Assembly: GCF_014643375.1 (NCBI RefSeq)
Contig: NZ_BMJJ01000006.1
Span: 1 to 64,000 of the forward strand
Origin: Aureimonas glaciei
GTDB taxonomy: Bacteria > Pseudomonadota > Alphaproteobacteria > Rhizobiales > Rhizobiaceae
DNA length: 64,000 bases
Direction: 5' to 3'
The notes under the pieces are model-generated. The model saw nothing but the letters and a program-made list of their open reading frames with translations. It was not told where the DNA came from and did not search any database. Shown in pieces: positions 18,174 through 27,428 of the stretch. Both the position numbers and the translations under genes were made by a program. Within the stretch, counting starts at the first letter, position 1. Each line of letters starts with the position of its first letter.

Positions 18174-18878
18174 ATGCGTCGTTGGCTGCTGTGCACTGTC
18201 ATTCTGGGCGCCGCTTTGTCCGGGGCCCGGGCGGAGTCGCCCGCCTTCATCTGCCAGCTGGCCGGCGACAAGGTGCTGCTCGGGCGCGCCATCCCCGATC
18301 CCTCCGTTTACGAGTTCGCCCTGCGCGACGCCACCGGCGATCTCGCCAAGGATTGCCGCGCCGATATGCGCGACAGCGACGTCTATGCCGGCGAGAGGTC
18401 GATGGCCTGCCGCTTTGCCGACGGACGGGCGATCCTCACGACCTCGGCGACGGACGGATCGGGCGACCGCTTCGTCATCCGTGCAGCCGAAGGCGATCCA
18501 GCGACCGACTGCGCTCTGGAAAAGCGCGAGGGCGATGTCGCGATCGGCGACGCGACGACCGCGCTGCATTTCGAGGACGTGCAGCAGGACCGCATGCTCT
18601 TGACCAACTCGACCGGGCCGACCATCGACCTTCTGCTCTACGACATCCAGACGGGCGCCGAGGTCCTCTCGGTCAAGGCCGGCGAGATCGTCGAGTTCGG
18701 CCCGGAGGGGCTCGTCTACTGGCAGCGGACAGGCGAGGCGACGGACAAGAACTGTCCGGATTATGCCTCGCTTATGGCCGACTTCGGCGCGGCGGCGATC
18801 GACACCGAGATGCGCTTCGACCCGGCGACCGGCAAGACCTCGAAGACCGGCGAAACCCGCTGCAGTCCCGTGCAGTAG
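18174..18878 (+). CDS. secreted hypothetical protein
   Basis: A 234-residue protein with a clear signal peptide (RRWLLCTVILGAALSGARA) and a mature part rich in acidic residues with several spaced cysteines, suggesting disulfides in the periplasm. No known domain was recognised. The start has GGGAGC upstream. It lies 81 bases after ade on the same strand and could be read through from it. Confidence 0.75.
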   Translation: MRRWLLCTVILGAALSGARAESPAFICQLAGDKVLLGRAIPDPSVYEFALRDATGDLAKDCRADMRDSDVYAGERSMACRFADGRAILTTSATDGSGDRFVIRAAEGDPATDCALEKREGDVAIGDATTALHFEDVQQDRMLLTNSTGPTIDLLLYDIQTGAEVLSVKAGEIVEFGPEGLVYWQRTGEATDKNCPDYASLMADFGAAAIDTEMRFDPATGKTSKTGETRCSPVQ

Positions 18879-18999
18879 CCCCGAACTCTCGCACCGGTCG
18901 AGGGAAACACGGTCTCCCGGCTTTCAGCCGCCCGGCTTTACAAAGCGGGCGGTTTGGTCGATGGCTGTGCAATCATTCAACCGGCGAGGAGAGGGGCGT

Positions 19000-19065
19000 A
19001 TGATGGCATTTTCGACATCGATCTGCGGAGCCGCGTCCCTCATTATCGGCGCCGGCGCACGCTAG
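19000..19065 (+). CDS. possible 21-residue leader peptide upstream of ilvA
   Basis: A short frame (MMAFSTSICGAASLIIGAGAR) with a strong GAGGAGAGGGG ribosome site just upstream. It contains three isoleucines and sits 153 bases before the threonine dehydratase gene, followed at once by an 8-bp stem-loop. This layout resembles an attenuation leader, where ribosome speed at Ile codons would set expression. No alternative antiterminator was worked out, so this is a suggestion. Confidence 0.3.
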   Translation: MMAFSTSICGAASLIIGAGAR

Positions 19066-19068
19066 GCC

Positions 19069-19090
19069 TGAAGCGGCTTTATCCGCTTCA
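19069..19090 (+). promoter_or_regulatory. stem-loop after the putative leader peptide
   Basis: TGAAGCGG (19069-19076) pairs with CCGCTTCA (19083-19090) around CTTTAT. It begins four bases after the leader stop. No T-run follows, so if it regulates ilvA it is not a textbook terminator. Confidence 0.3.
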
Positions 19091-19218
19091 TCCCTCGTGC
19101 TTCCGGTTCGCGGCGGATCGTCCGTGATGATCCCCGCATGCCGCGCCGCAGGCTTTGGCCGTGGCGCATCATCTTCCCGGGACCGGCCAAGCCGTCTCCC
19201 CAGACGACAAGACCCGAT

Positions 19219-20481
19219 ATGACCACGACAGAATTCACGTCCCGCGTCGCCCGTGCGGAAGAAGCATTGCGCCAGCTCTTCCCGGCAACGCCCTTGCAGC
19301 TGAACGAGCATCTTTCGGCGAAATACGGCGCGCGCATCTACCTGAAGCGCGAAGACCTGACGCCCGTGCGCTCCTACAAGATCCGCGGCGCCTTCACCTT
19401 CATGCGTAAGCACCTGGAATCGGGCGCCGAGACCGCGTCCTTCTGCTGCGCCTCGGCCGGCAACCACGCGCAGGGTTTTGCCTTCGCCTGCCGGCATTTC
19501 GGTCTGAAGGGCCGCATCTTCATGCCGGTGACGACGCCGCAGCAGAAAATCCAGAAGACCCGAATCTTCGGCGGCGACGCCATCGAGATCGAGCTCGTCG
19601 GCGATTTCTTCGACGACTGCTATGCCGCGGCCAAGGCCTATTCCGCGTCCTCGGGCGCCGCCATGGTGCCGCCCTTCGATCATGAGGACATCATCGAGGG
19701 CCAGGCCAGCGTCGCCCTCGAGATGATCCAGCAGCTCGGCGGCGAGGCGCCGGACATGATCATCCTGCCGGTCGGCGGCGGCGGCCTGTCCTCGGGCGTC
19801 ACCCGCTATTTTGACGAGTCGCCGCACCACCGCCGCCCGGATATCCGCTATGTCGAGCCGCTCGGCGCGCCGAGCCTGCAGACCAGCCTGCTGGCCGGCA
19901 AGCTCGTCCGCCTGCCGCAGCTCGACGGTTTCGTCGACGGCGCCGCCGTCGCCGAGATCGGCCACATCCCCTTCGCCACGCTGCGCCATGCCGATCCGGG
20001 CAAGGTCGTGCTCTCGCCCGAGGGCCGCCTTTGCCAGACCATGCTGGAAATGCTGAACATCGAGGGCATCGTGCTCGAACCCGCCGGCGCCCTCGCCATC
20101 GACGCGCTGCGCTCGCTCGGCAATGAAGTGCGCGGCAAGACGGTCGTGCTCGTCGTCTCCGGCTCCAACTTCGACTTCGAGCGTCTACCCGACGTGAAGG
20201 AGCGGGCGCTGCGCTACGAGGGGCTGAAGAAATACTTCATCCTGCGCCTCGCCCAGCGCCCCGGGGCTTTGCGCGACTTCCTGGCTTTGCTCGGCCCCGA
20301 CGACGACATCGCTCGCTTCGAATACCTGAAAAAATCCGCCCGCGACTTCGGCTCCATCCTTCTCGGCATCGAGACCAAGGCGCCGGAAAATTTTGCCGCG
20401 ATCTTCGAGCGCTTCGAGACGAACGGCATTCGCTATCAGGACATCACCGACAATCAGATCATGGCCGATCTCCTGATCTGA
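19219..20481 (+). CDS. ilvA: threonine dehydratase (threonine ammonia-lyase)
   Basis: A 420-residue PLP enzyme that deaminates threonine to 2-oxobutanoate, the first step toward isoleucine. The PLP lysine is Lys54 in SYKIRGAF; the glycine loop GGGGLSSG and SAGNHAQG (substrate/cofactor loop) are present. The C-terminal 100 residues (from YFILRLAQRPGALRDFL) look like one ACT-like regulatory domain, consistent with isoleucine feedback. ATG 19219 (MTTTEF) starts the homologous region; the frame is open to 19138. The last codons are duplicated downstream (see repeat). ilvD, a later step of the pathway, is at 42921. Confidence 0.95.
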   Translation: MTTTEFTSRVARAEEALRQLFPATPLQLNEHLSAKYGARIYLKREDLTPVRSYKIRGAFTFMRKHLESGAETASFCCASAGNHAQGFAFACRHFGLKGRIFMPVTTPQQKIQKTRIFGGDAIEIELVGDFFDDCYAAAKAYSASSGAAMVPPFDHEDIIEGQASVALEMIQQLGGEAPDMIILPVGGGGLSSGVTRYFDESPHHRRPDIRYVEPLGAPSLQTSLLAGKLVRLPQLDGFVDGAAVAEIGHIPFATLRHADPGKVVLSPEGRLCQTMLEMLNIEGIVLEPAGALAIDALRSLGNEVRGKTVVLVVSGSNFDFERLPDVKERALRYEGLKKYFILRLAQRPGALRDFLALLGPDDDIARFEYLKKSARDFGSILLGIETKAPENFAAIFERFETNGIRYQDITDNQIMADLLI

Positions 20482-20918
20482 GCGCGCGGTTTTCGTGCAT
20501 CGCATCACAGGACGGGGCGCCATTCTTCTCCCCTTGGGGGAGAAGAATGGCGCGAAGCGCCGGATGAGGGGCCGGCGCGTCAGGACGATCACCCGCCGCG
20601 CTCCCCTCATCCCGCTGCCGCGACCTTCTCCCCGGAGGGGAGAAGAAACGCTTCCTCAGCCGCCCGGGCTAACCGTCTCTCGACCAGGACATCACCACCA
20701 ACCAGATCATAGCCGATCTGTTGGTCTGAGCGCGTTTTCGCGCATCGCATCGCATCACAGGACGGGACGCCATTCTTCTCCCCTTGGGGGAGAAGGTGGC
20801 GCGAAGCGCCGGATGAGGGGTCGGCGGGTCAGGACGATCGCCGACGGCGCTCCCCTCATCCCGCTGCCGCGACCTTCTCCCCGGAGGGGAGAAGAAAGCC
20901 TTCCTCAGCCGCCCCCTC
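20437..20918. repeat. 248-bp tandem duplication: ilvA tail plus palindromic repeat
   Basis: The segment from 20437 (last 15 codons of ilvA) to 20684 is repeated, slightly diverged, from 20685 to about 20918. Each unit contains the ilvA end, a spacer CGCATCACAGGACGG, and a palindromic module with arms of the type CTTCTCCCC...GGGGAGAAG and CGCGAAGCGCCGGATGAGGGG. Modules of this kind are dispersed palindromic elements in Rhizobiales genomes. The second copy keeps a vestigial reading frame ending IIADLLV where the gene ends IMADLLI. The duplication fills the whole gap between ilvA and the convergent MocR gene. Confidence 0.85.
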
Positions 20919-22332
20919 ACGTCTCCGCGTCATACCCGGCGACGCCGCTGTCGAGCAGGCGGCGGAGGCGTTCCAGGCCGTCCTTTACCGTTGCCCGCTG
21001 CGAGGAGGAGAAGGCGATGCGCACGCGGTGATAGCTGCGGTCCATGCGCGCCGACTTGTACTCGTCCTCGTCGTCGATCAGGAGACCGTCGGCGAGCGCG
21101 GCGTTGCGGAAGGTGCCGGACAGCCAGACTTCCGGCAGCTTCAGCCAGAGGAAGGGCACGTTCGGATGCGAGCGGAAGTCGTGTCCGGCGAACACGGCGC
21201 GCGCGATCGCCTCGCGCGCGGTCGCCTCGGCCACCGTCCGCCGGCTGATGTCCCGCGCCGCGCCGGACAGGACGAGCCGCGCCGCCGCCTCGGTGAGGAT
21301 GAAGGACAGGCCGCCCGTCGTCATCTTGTGCGTGACCTTCACGCGCTGGCTGAGATGCGGCGGGCAGGCGACCCAGCCGCCGCGCACGCCGGCCGCCACC
21401 GCCTTCGACAGGCCGCCGACGACGAAGGTGCGCTCCGGCGCGAGGCTGGCGATGAGCGGCGTCGGATCGCCCGAGACGCCGCCATAGATGTCGTCCTCGA
21501 TCAGCCAGACGTCGTGCCGGCGGGCGATTTGCGCGATCGCCTGCCGCCGGCTCTCGTCCATGATGGTCAGCGTCGGATTGTGCGCCGTCGGGATGAGGAA
21601 GGCGACTTTTGGGTGCTGCTGGGCGCAGACGCGCTCGAAATCCTCCGGCACCATGCCGCCCTCGTCGGTTTCGACTGGCGCGATGCGCCGGCCGATCAGG
21701 CGCGTGCTGCGGCTGAGCTGGCTGTAGGTCAGCGTCTCGAAGGCGACGCGGTCGCCGGGCGCGGTGACGGCGGCAATGACGGCGAGCGCCGCGGCATGCG
21801 CGCCGTGCGTCGGCACGATGTCCTCGGGCGCCGACCGCCAGCCATTGCGCTCGAGCCAGGCGGCGCCAGCATCGAGCCAGTCCTGATGGTGGGTGCGCGA
21901 GTAGCTGGCGATGTGCAGGGGATGGTCGGCGGCGACCGAGGCGAAGATTTCGCCGATCACCGCGCCCTGGCCGATGTCGGGCGCCGCGGTCGAATCGAAA
22001 CGCAATTTGTCGGGCGGGGCATCGTGCAGCCGCGTGCCGCCGAAATCCGGCAGGATCGGCGCCGAGGCGCGGAGCGGCCCGCCTTCGGCCCGCGCCATCA
22101 CATAGGTGCCGCGCCCGATCTCGCCGCTGACGAGGCCGCGCTCGCGCAGCAGGCCATAGGCGCGGCCGACGGTGCCGATTGTCACCCCAAGATCGAAGGC
22201 CAGATGGCGCTGGGGCGGCAGTTTCGCTGCCGGCGCCAGCGTACCGTCGACCATGGCGGCTTCGATCGCGTCGGCGAGGCGCGCATAATAAGGTCCATCG
22301 CCTTCGCGCGGCTGGGGTGTCCATATTGTCAT
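20917..22332 (-). CDS. MocR-type regulator: GntR helix-turn-helix fused to a PLP aminotransferase-like domain
   Basis: The 471-residue protein has an N-terminal GntR winged helix (about 15-80, with LAFDLGVTIGTVGRAYGLLRERGLV and GRGTYV) and a fold-type I aminotransferase domain. PLP lysine is Lys310 in VVGGLSKAVAAG; HNPT and LIEDDIYGG are also present. MocR proteins sense PLP or an amino acid and often regulate the divergent neighbour. Here the divergent gene is a small DUF1127 protein only 82 bases away. Ligand and targets are unknown. Its 3' end meets the palindromic repeat array. Confidence 0.92.
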   Translation of the reverse strand: MTIWTPQPREGDGPYYARLADAIEAAMVDGTLAPAAKLPPQRHLAFDLGVTIGTVGRAYGLLRERGLVSGEIGRGTYVMARAEGGPLRASAPILPDFGGTRLHDAPPDKLRFDSTAAPDIGQGAVIGEIFASVAADHPLHIASYSRTHHQDWLDAGAAWLERNGWRSAPEDIVPTHGAHAAALAVIAAVTAPGDRVAFETLTYSQLSRSTRLIGRRIAPVETDEGGMVPEDFERVCAQQHPKVAFLIPTAHNPTLTIMDESRRQAIAQIARRHDVWLIEDDIYGGVSGDPTPLIASLAPERTFVVGGLSKAVAAGVRGGWVACPPHLSQRVKVTHKMTTGGLSFILTEAAARLVLSGAARDISRRTVAEATAREAIARAVFAGHDFRSHPNVPFLWLKLPEVWLSGTFRNAALADGLLIDDEDEYKSARMDRSYHRVRIAFSSSQRATVKDGLERLRRLLDSGVAGYDAET

Positions 22333-22414
22333 GGGAACAATGAACTATATTGCCAGGACGCGCCCGTCAATTCTAGAGATTGTCTCGCAGTCAGCCAAGT
22401 TTTAGGGGTTCAAT

Positions 22415-22651
22415 ATGAGCGTCAATGTCGATCATGGGGAGACAATATTGGCTTTGTCCTCCCGCGTCGCGCGAAGGGTGTTGGCGCTCAAGGCCTTCGC
22501 CCTTCGCTGGCAGCAGGCGCTGAGCCGTGGCTCGGCTCTTTACCGCAGCCGACGCCAGCTCTTGGAGCTGTCCGATGCGCAGCTCCGGGATATCGGCCTC
22601 ACCCGCCGAGAGGCCGCTGCCGAGGCGCGTCGGGGTTTTGGTGGGGGCTGA
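22415..22651 (+). CDS. DUF1127 small protein
   Basis: A 78-residue protein ending in the DUF1127 signature (RQLLELSDAQLRDIGLTRREA). DUF1127 proteins are short, arginine-rich, and common in alphaproteobacteria, where several bind RNA and act in phosphate, carbon or sRNA-linked regulation. AGGGG precedes the ATG. It is divergent from the MocR gene and may be under its control. A second member lies at 34168-34323. Confidence 0.85.
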   Translation: MSVNVDHGETILALSSRVARRVLALKAFALRWQQALSRGSALYRSRRQLLELSDAQLRDIGLTRREAAAEARRGFGGG

Positions 22652-22751
22652 CGGCCTTGAAATTCTGGCGGATCGTGGCGAACGCGTCGCGTTTGTTTCG
22701 GTGCCGTGCCGACGGCGTCGCTGCCATCCGGCCCGATCTTTGCCGGTCGCG

Positions 22752-23747
22752 CTAGGGCTGGGCGGCGGCAACGCCGGGCAGGGCGGCGATCCACTCGGTG
22801 ATGCGGGTGGCGATCTCCGCGCTCGTCGCCGGCGACAGGATCCGTCCGGCGAGCACGTGGTTGTTCGGATCCCCCGTCACCGGTACCTGCACCAGCGTGT
22901 GAGGCCCGCCCCAACGGGCGGCGACGTCCTCGGTGGCGGCGGGATCGACGATCGTGTCGGCTGGCGAGACGAGGAAGAGGGCGGGGAGGGTGATCGTCCC
23001 GACATCGAGGTTGCGCACCGCGCGGATCAGCGCGCCCATCGGCAGCAGCGAAACGAGCGGGTAGCGCGTCGTCCAGTGCGACGCCTGCGCGTCGTTCACC
23101 GGGTCGAAGCTACGCTCCTCGCCGAGCAGCCACGGGCCGATCTTGCGCGCGAAGGGCAGCTCGAGCGCAAAGGCATAGCGGTCGAGCAGGCGGTAATTCG
23201 GCGAGACCAGGACGAGGCCGGCGACATCGTCCATCAGGCCCGGCCGGGTCGCACCGAGCGTCGCCAGCGTTCCGCCGGTCGAGGTCGCGATCACCACGAC
23301 GCGCTCGCCGATCGTGCGGCCGATGGCGATCGCCTCGGCGAGATCGTTCAGCCATTCGTTGACGTTGGTGCGGCCGAGCGCCGTGCCGTCGCGGCCATGG
23401 CCGGAGAGGCGGGTGAAGAAGAGATTGGCGCCGAGCGCGCTGGCCACTTCGTCCGGTACCGGACGCATCTCTTCCTTCGACGCCGAGAAACCGTGGACAT
23501 AGACGATCGCCAGCGGCGTCTTGGCGCGCGAGGCGGGATAGGCCCAGACGATCTCCTTGGTGTCCGCGGGCCTTAGATTGGGCACGTCCGCCTCGGCCCG
23601 CGCCAGATAGGCGCCGGGATCGTCGCCGATGACGGCGGGATCGAAGGTGACGGTCAGGTCCACCGGCTCGCGCGGCGCCAGGAGCCAGACGGCGGCGCCG
23701 CCGAGGACCAGAAGAAACAGGATGACGAGGCTGATGCGCAGGATCAC
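22752..23747 (-). CDS. membrane-anchored alpha/beta hydrolase
   Basis: A 331-residue protein with an N-terminal membrane helix (ILRISLVILFLLVLGGAAVWLL written in short: residues 2-22) and an alpha/beta hydrolase fold. The oxyanion region is VYVHGFSASKEE, the nucleophile elbow is IATSTGGTLA, and the acid and His are likely in FLVSPADTIVDP and DPNNHVLAG. Substrate unknown; esterase or lipase-like. I place the start at GTG 23747 because the membrane helix follows; upstream sequence is antisense to the alanine dehydrogenase region. It is divergent from ald. Confidence 0.8.
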   Translation of the reverse strand: MILRISLVILFLLVLGGAAVWLLAPREPVDLTVTFDPAVIGDDPGAYLARAEADVPNLRPADTKEIVWAYPASRAKTPLAIVYVHGFSASKEEMRPVPDEVASALGANLFFTRLSGHGRDGTALGRTNVNEWLNDLAEAIAIGRTIGERVVVIATSTGGTLATLGATRPGLMDDVAGLVLVSPNYRLLDRYAFALELPFARKIGPWLLGEERSFDPVNDAQASHWTTRYPLVSLLPMGALIRAVRNLDVGTITLPALFLVSPADTIVDPAATEDVAARWGGPHTLVQVPVTGDPNNHVLAGRILSPATSAEIATRITEWIAALPGVAAAQP

Positions 23748-23885
23748 GGCCGGTCCGCAGGGAGAGATCGGAAGACCCTGACTTAGCCGGTTTGTCCCCG
23801 CGTTCAAACACGGATGCGCGTCCGCTCTCGATAATGCCGGGGAGGAGCGCATATTGGCGGGTGATTCTGCCAGCGGGAGACCAGC

Positions 23886-25001
23886 GTGCGCGTCGGATGT
23901 CCAAAGGAAATCAAGAACCACGAATACCGGGTCGGGCTGACGCCCGGCGCGGTGCGCGAATACGTCACGCACGGCCACAGCGTCCTCGTCGAGACCGGGG
24001 CCGGCCTCGGCATCGGCGCGACCGATGCCGACTACCGCGCCGCCGGCGCGACCATTGCGGCCAGCGCCGAGGCCGTCTTTTCCGGCAGCGACATGGTGGT
24101 GAAGGTGAAAGAGCCGCAGCCGCACGAATGGGTGCAGCTGCGCGAAGGACAGATCCTCTACACCTATCTCCACCTCGCGCCCGATCCGGCGCAGACGGAG
24201 GGGCTCCTGGCCTCGGGCGTCAGCGCCATCGCCTACGAGACGGTAACGGACGCGCGCGGCGGCCTGCCGCTGCTGGCGCCGATGTCGGAAGTCGCGGGAC
24301 GCCTGTCGATCCAGGCGGCGGCGACGGCGCTGGAAAAGGCGCATGGCGGCCGCGGCATCCTGCTCGGCGGCGTGCCGGGCGTGGCGCCGGCCAAGGTCAC
24401 CATCATCGGCGGCGGTGTCGTCGGCAAGGAGGCGGCGAAGATGGCGATCGGCCTCGGCGCCGACGTCACCATCCTCGATCGCTCGATCCAGCGCCTGCGC
24501 GATCTCGACGACCTCTTCGCCGGCCGCGTCCACACCCGCTATTCCACGCTCGCGGCGATCGAGGCGGAAGTGTTTTCGGCCGATGCGGTGATCGGTGCGG
24601 TGCTGATTCCCGGCGCTTCGGCGCCGAAACTCGTGACGCGGGCGATGCTGGCCGGCATGAAGAAGGGCGCCGTCCTCGTCGACGTCGCCATCGACCAGGG
24701 CGGGTGCTTCGAGACCTCGCACGCCACCACCCATGCCGAGCCGACCTTTGAGGTCGACGGAATCGTGCACTACTGCGTCGCGAACATGCCGGGCGCGGTG
24801 CCGGTGACCTCTACCCACGCGCTCAACAACGCCACGCTGCCCTTCGGCCTGGCACTCGCCGATCATGGCCTCGATGCGCTGAGCCGCGATCCGCATCTGA
24901 TGCGCGGCCTCAACGTGCACCGCGGCCAGGTCACCAACCGCGCCGTCGCCGACTCGCTCGGCCGCGACATGGTCGAGCCGCAGGACGCACTGGCGAAGTA
25001 A
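23886..25001 (+). CDS. ald: alanine dehydrogenase
   Basis: A 371-residue NAD enzyme that interconverts L-alanine with pyruvate and ammonia. Length equals the family norm. Arg15, Lys75 and His96 (VKVKEP and YLHLAP) are in canonical positions, and the nucleotide-binding loop is [12 protein letters not shown]. The start codon is GTG at 23886 with GGGAGA upstream. A strong inverted repeat follows the stop. Confidence 0.96.
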   Translation: MRVGCPKEIKNHEYRVGLTPGAVREYVTHGHSVLVETGAGLGIGATDADYRAAGATIAASAEAVFSGSDMVVKVKEPQPHEWVQLREGQILYTYLHLAPDPAQTEGLLASGVSAIAYETVTDARGGLPLLAPMSEVAGRLSIQAAATALEKAHGGRGILLGGVPGVAPAKVTIIGGGVVGKEAAKMAIGLGADVTILDRSIQRLRDLDDLFAGRVHTRYSTLAAIEAEVFSADAVIGAVLIPGASAPKLVTRAMLAGMKKGAVLVDVAIDQGGCFETSHATTHAEPTFEVDGIVHYCVANMPGAVPVTSTHALNNATLPFGLALADHGLDALSRDPHLMRGLNVHRGQVTNRAVADSLGRDMVEPQDALAK

Positions 25002-25017
25002 ACATCGGACCGAAAGT

Positions 25018-25058
25018 CCGGTGCGAGGCGCGGACGCTCGATCCCCGCCTCGCACCGG
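25018..25058 (+). terminator. inverted repeat after ald
   Basis: CCGGTGCGAGGCG (25018-25030) pairs perfectly with CGCCTCGCACCGG (25046-25058) with a 15-base loop. It lies 17 bases after the ald stop. The lack of a T-run leaves open a role as terminator or mRNA-stabilising hairpin. Confidence 0.55.
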
Positions 25059-25242
25059 CGCGTCGTTCGGGAGAATGTCGGCGATGGCGCGCGGCCTTCA
25101 GGTCCCTCCGCGCTGCTGCGCCACCGGCAGCCAGCCGATCAGGCGCCGGCGCCTCTCTCCACCCTTTCATTACCAATTCGTGGAACGCTGCCCGTCAGAA
25201 ACGATCGCCATCAACAGAACATCGGTGCGTTGGAGGACGGAT

Positions 25243-26295
25243 ATGGCTGAACGCTCCCGAATGGCCTGGATCGATGTGGCGAAAGGGATCTCCATCGTCC
25301 TGGTCGTCATGATGTACGCCGCCTACAACACCGGGGAATATACTGGCGGGACGGGGTTTCTGCATTACGTCATCGGCTTTGCGACGCCGTTCCGGATGCC
25401 GGAATTTTTCCTGATCGCCGGACTGTTCTTGTCGAGGGTGATCGACCGGCCATGGCGCATCTATGCTGACCGCCGCGTGATCCACTATCTGTATTTTTAT
25501 GGGCTCTGGATGGTGATCGACATCGTGCTCAAGGTCGGGATCGTCCAGGGCGACGCGGCGGGCATGCTTCAGCAGATCGCCAAAGCGACGGTGCAGCCTT
25601 ACGGCGTGCTTTGGTTCATCTACATGCTGGCCGTCTTCAGTCTCGTGGCGAAGCTTCTGCGGCAAATCGCTCTGCCGCCGGCGGCGATCCTCATTATGTC
25701 GGCTGTGGCGCAGATGTCCGCCCTTCAGTCCCCCAGCTACGTGGTGACCCAGTTCGCCGCCTACTTCGTGTTCTTCTACGTCGGCGCCGTCGCGGCACCG
25801 CTCGTCTTCCGGATCGTGGAAGGGGCGGAACCCCGGCCGGCTTTGGCGCTGGGCGGGCTGGTCGTCTGGTTGGGCCTCAACGGCGTGCTGGTGTTTTCGC
25901 CGGGTTTCGTCGTCGAGCCGATGCACATGACGATGGGCTACCTCGCTGCCTTCCCGCCGGTCCATCTGGCGCTCGCGCTGATCGGCGCCATCGCGCTCTG
26001 CGTGGCCGGTGCCTTGCTGGCCGAATTGCCCTCCATGGACTGGCTGCGCTGGCTGGGTGAGCATTCCCTGGTGATCTATGTCTCCTTCACGATCCCCATG
26101 TCGCTCTTTCGCGAGTTGATGCTGTCCAGTGGGATTCTGACGGAGACCGGTCCGCTCAGCATGGCGGTTCTCGTCGTTTCCCTCGTCGCCCCCGTCCTCG
26201 TGTACCTAGCGGTGCGGCGCACCGGCGTCGGAGCCTTTCTGTTCCAGCGGCCGGACTGGGCCCATATCGCGCCGCCCGCGCGACTGGCTGTCTGA
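25243..26295 (+). CDS. acyltransferase family 3 membrane protein
   Basis: A 350-residue integral membrane protein starting MAERSRMAWIDVAKGISIVLVV, the typical opening of acyltransferase-3 enzymes (the WIDVAKG motif followed by a helix). About ten hydrophobic segments follow. Such enzymes move acyl groups onto surface glycans, glucans or peptidoglycan; OpgC succinylates periplasmic glucans. The substrate cannot be read. GGAGG at 25232-25236 sets the start, though the frame is open to 25021. Confidence 0.88.
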   Translation: MAERSRMAWIDVAKGISIVLVVMMYAAYNTGEYTGGTGFLHYVIGFATPFRMPEFFLIAGLFLSRVIDRPWRIYADRRVIHYLYFYGLWMVIDIVLKVGIVQGDAAGMLQQIAKATVQPYGVLWFIYMLAVFSLVAKLLRQIALPPAAILIMSAVAQMSALQSPSYVVTQFAAYFVFFYVGAVAAPLVFRIVEGAEPRPALALGGLVVWLGLNGVLVFSPGFVVEPMHMTMGYLAAFPPVHLALALIGAIALCVAGALLAELPSMDWLRWLGEHSLVIYVSFTIPMSLFRELMLSSGILTETGPLSMAVLVVSLVAPVLVYLAVRRTGVGAFLFQRPDWAHIAPPARLAV

Positions 26296-26411
26296 AAGGC
26301 GCTTGAACGACTGTCGAAGCCTGAAGGCGGTCGGTCGTCGGATCTTTCATTTGGCACCGCGGCCCGTGTCGGACCACGGCGTGCGGACATGGCGGCCTGC
26401 TAGCGCTGCGG

Positions 26412-26708
26412 CTAGCGGCAGACGGCCTTGTACCGCTTTCCGTTCTCCAGCCGGGCCGGCGTGCATTCCAGGCTTTTGACGCGCTCGGTGATCGGCAACC
26501 GACGCGCCGGTGTGGTTCGGGTCGGCCGCGGAGCGGATTCCCGGCTGGCCGCGGCGAGGATGGGCTCCGGCGCGGGCGGTGCGGGCGGCGGCGGCAGCGA
26601 CGTCTGCGCCGTGCCGGTGGATGTCAAACTCAACCCGGCAGGCATGCCTGTGGCGCATCCTGAAAGAAGGGCGCCGAGGAGGGTGATCTTAAGGGCCGTG
26701 GAACGCAT
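26412..26708 (-). CDS. small lipoprotein
   Basis: A 98-residue protein with an N-terminal signal ending in the lipobox LLSGCAT, so cysteine 18 should carry lipid. The mature part has a proline-rich stretch (LPPPPAPPAPEP) and a basic C-terminus with one cysteine pair. No domain recognised. It is convergent with the acyltransferase gene. Confidence 0.65.
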   Translation of the reverse strand: MRSTALKITLLGALLSGCATGMPAGLSLTSTGTAQTSLPPPPAPPAPEPILAAASRESAPRPTRTTPARRLPITERVKSLECTPARLENGKRYKAVCR

Positions 26709-27174
26709 GGCATTTCCGTTTCATCATCATGGCACCAGCTGTTTGGTACAACACCCGATAAGGCAGGAGGCTCCCTTCGGCCAGTCGCTCAGAGCATGGA
26801 GCGGCGCTGCTGCGCACTGCGGAAGCCGCGACGTGTCGACACGCGGCCGGGACCGCCCGCTGGGCGGCAACGGGCGCGACGCCTCTGGAATTCCGCAGGT
26901 CGCCGCGGCCCGCGTTTCCTCTTTCGGACACACGGATGAAGAGGCGTTCTGCATCCCGGAAGGCCGCAAAATTTCTGCGAAACCGGCTTGGCCGATGCGC
27001 TCGACCGTCGCTGCCGAAGCACGAGCCTGAAAAGAGCAGGGATAGACGGCGGGCAGGCGCGCCGCAGCGTCGGCCCTCGACGGCGACGTCGGCTCGAAGC
27101 CTGGGTGGGCCCGGTGTGACGCAGCCTCTGACGACGTCAAAAGCCGAGCGCATCCGGTGCATTGAAGGGTAGAA
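26709..27174. other. intergenic region with no recognised feature
   Basis: About 466 bases between the lipoprotein gene and tRNA-Asn. Frames exist on both strands, but their translations are arginine-, alanine- and proline-rich without ribosome sites. No hairpin of note was seen. Confidence 0.4.
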
Positions 27175-27250
27175 TGGCTCCCCGAGTAGGACTCGAACCT
27201 ACGACCTAGCGATTAACAGTCGCGCGCTCTACCAACTGAGCTATCGGGGA
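27175..27250 (-). tRNA. tRNA-Asn(GUU)
   Basis: The minus strand gives a 76-base tRNA: acceptor TCCCCGA/TCGGGGA, D-arm TAGCTCAGTTGGTAGAGC, anticodon loop CTGTTAA (GUU), T-loop TTCGAGT, discriminator G and encoded CCA. Confidence 0.98.
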
Positions 27251-27428
27251 ACAGGCGTCACTGACGCGCCGCTGCCTATAGCAAGCTCGATCGCCTCTTG
27301 CAAAGAGGCTTGTCGCCAAAAATGCGCTTTCTTTCGTAAACGCCTGCCGCAAAGGGCCTTTTTCTCTCCATGATGGGGGCCCATGTGCTGCGGCAGGGCA
27401 GAAACACGGCGCAGGAAAGAAGAATCGG

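Noticed and set aside
16143-18569. 808-codon minus-strand frame over ade
   Set aside because: It is antisense to adenine deaminase and also crosses the secreted protein gene; composition is that of a third-position G+C shadow.
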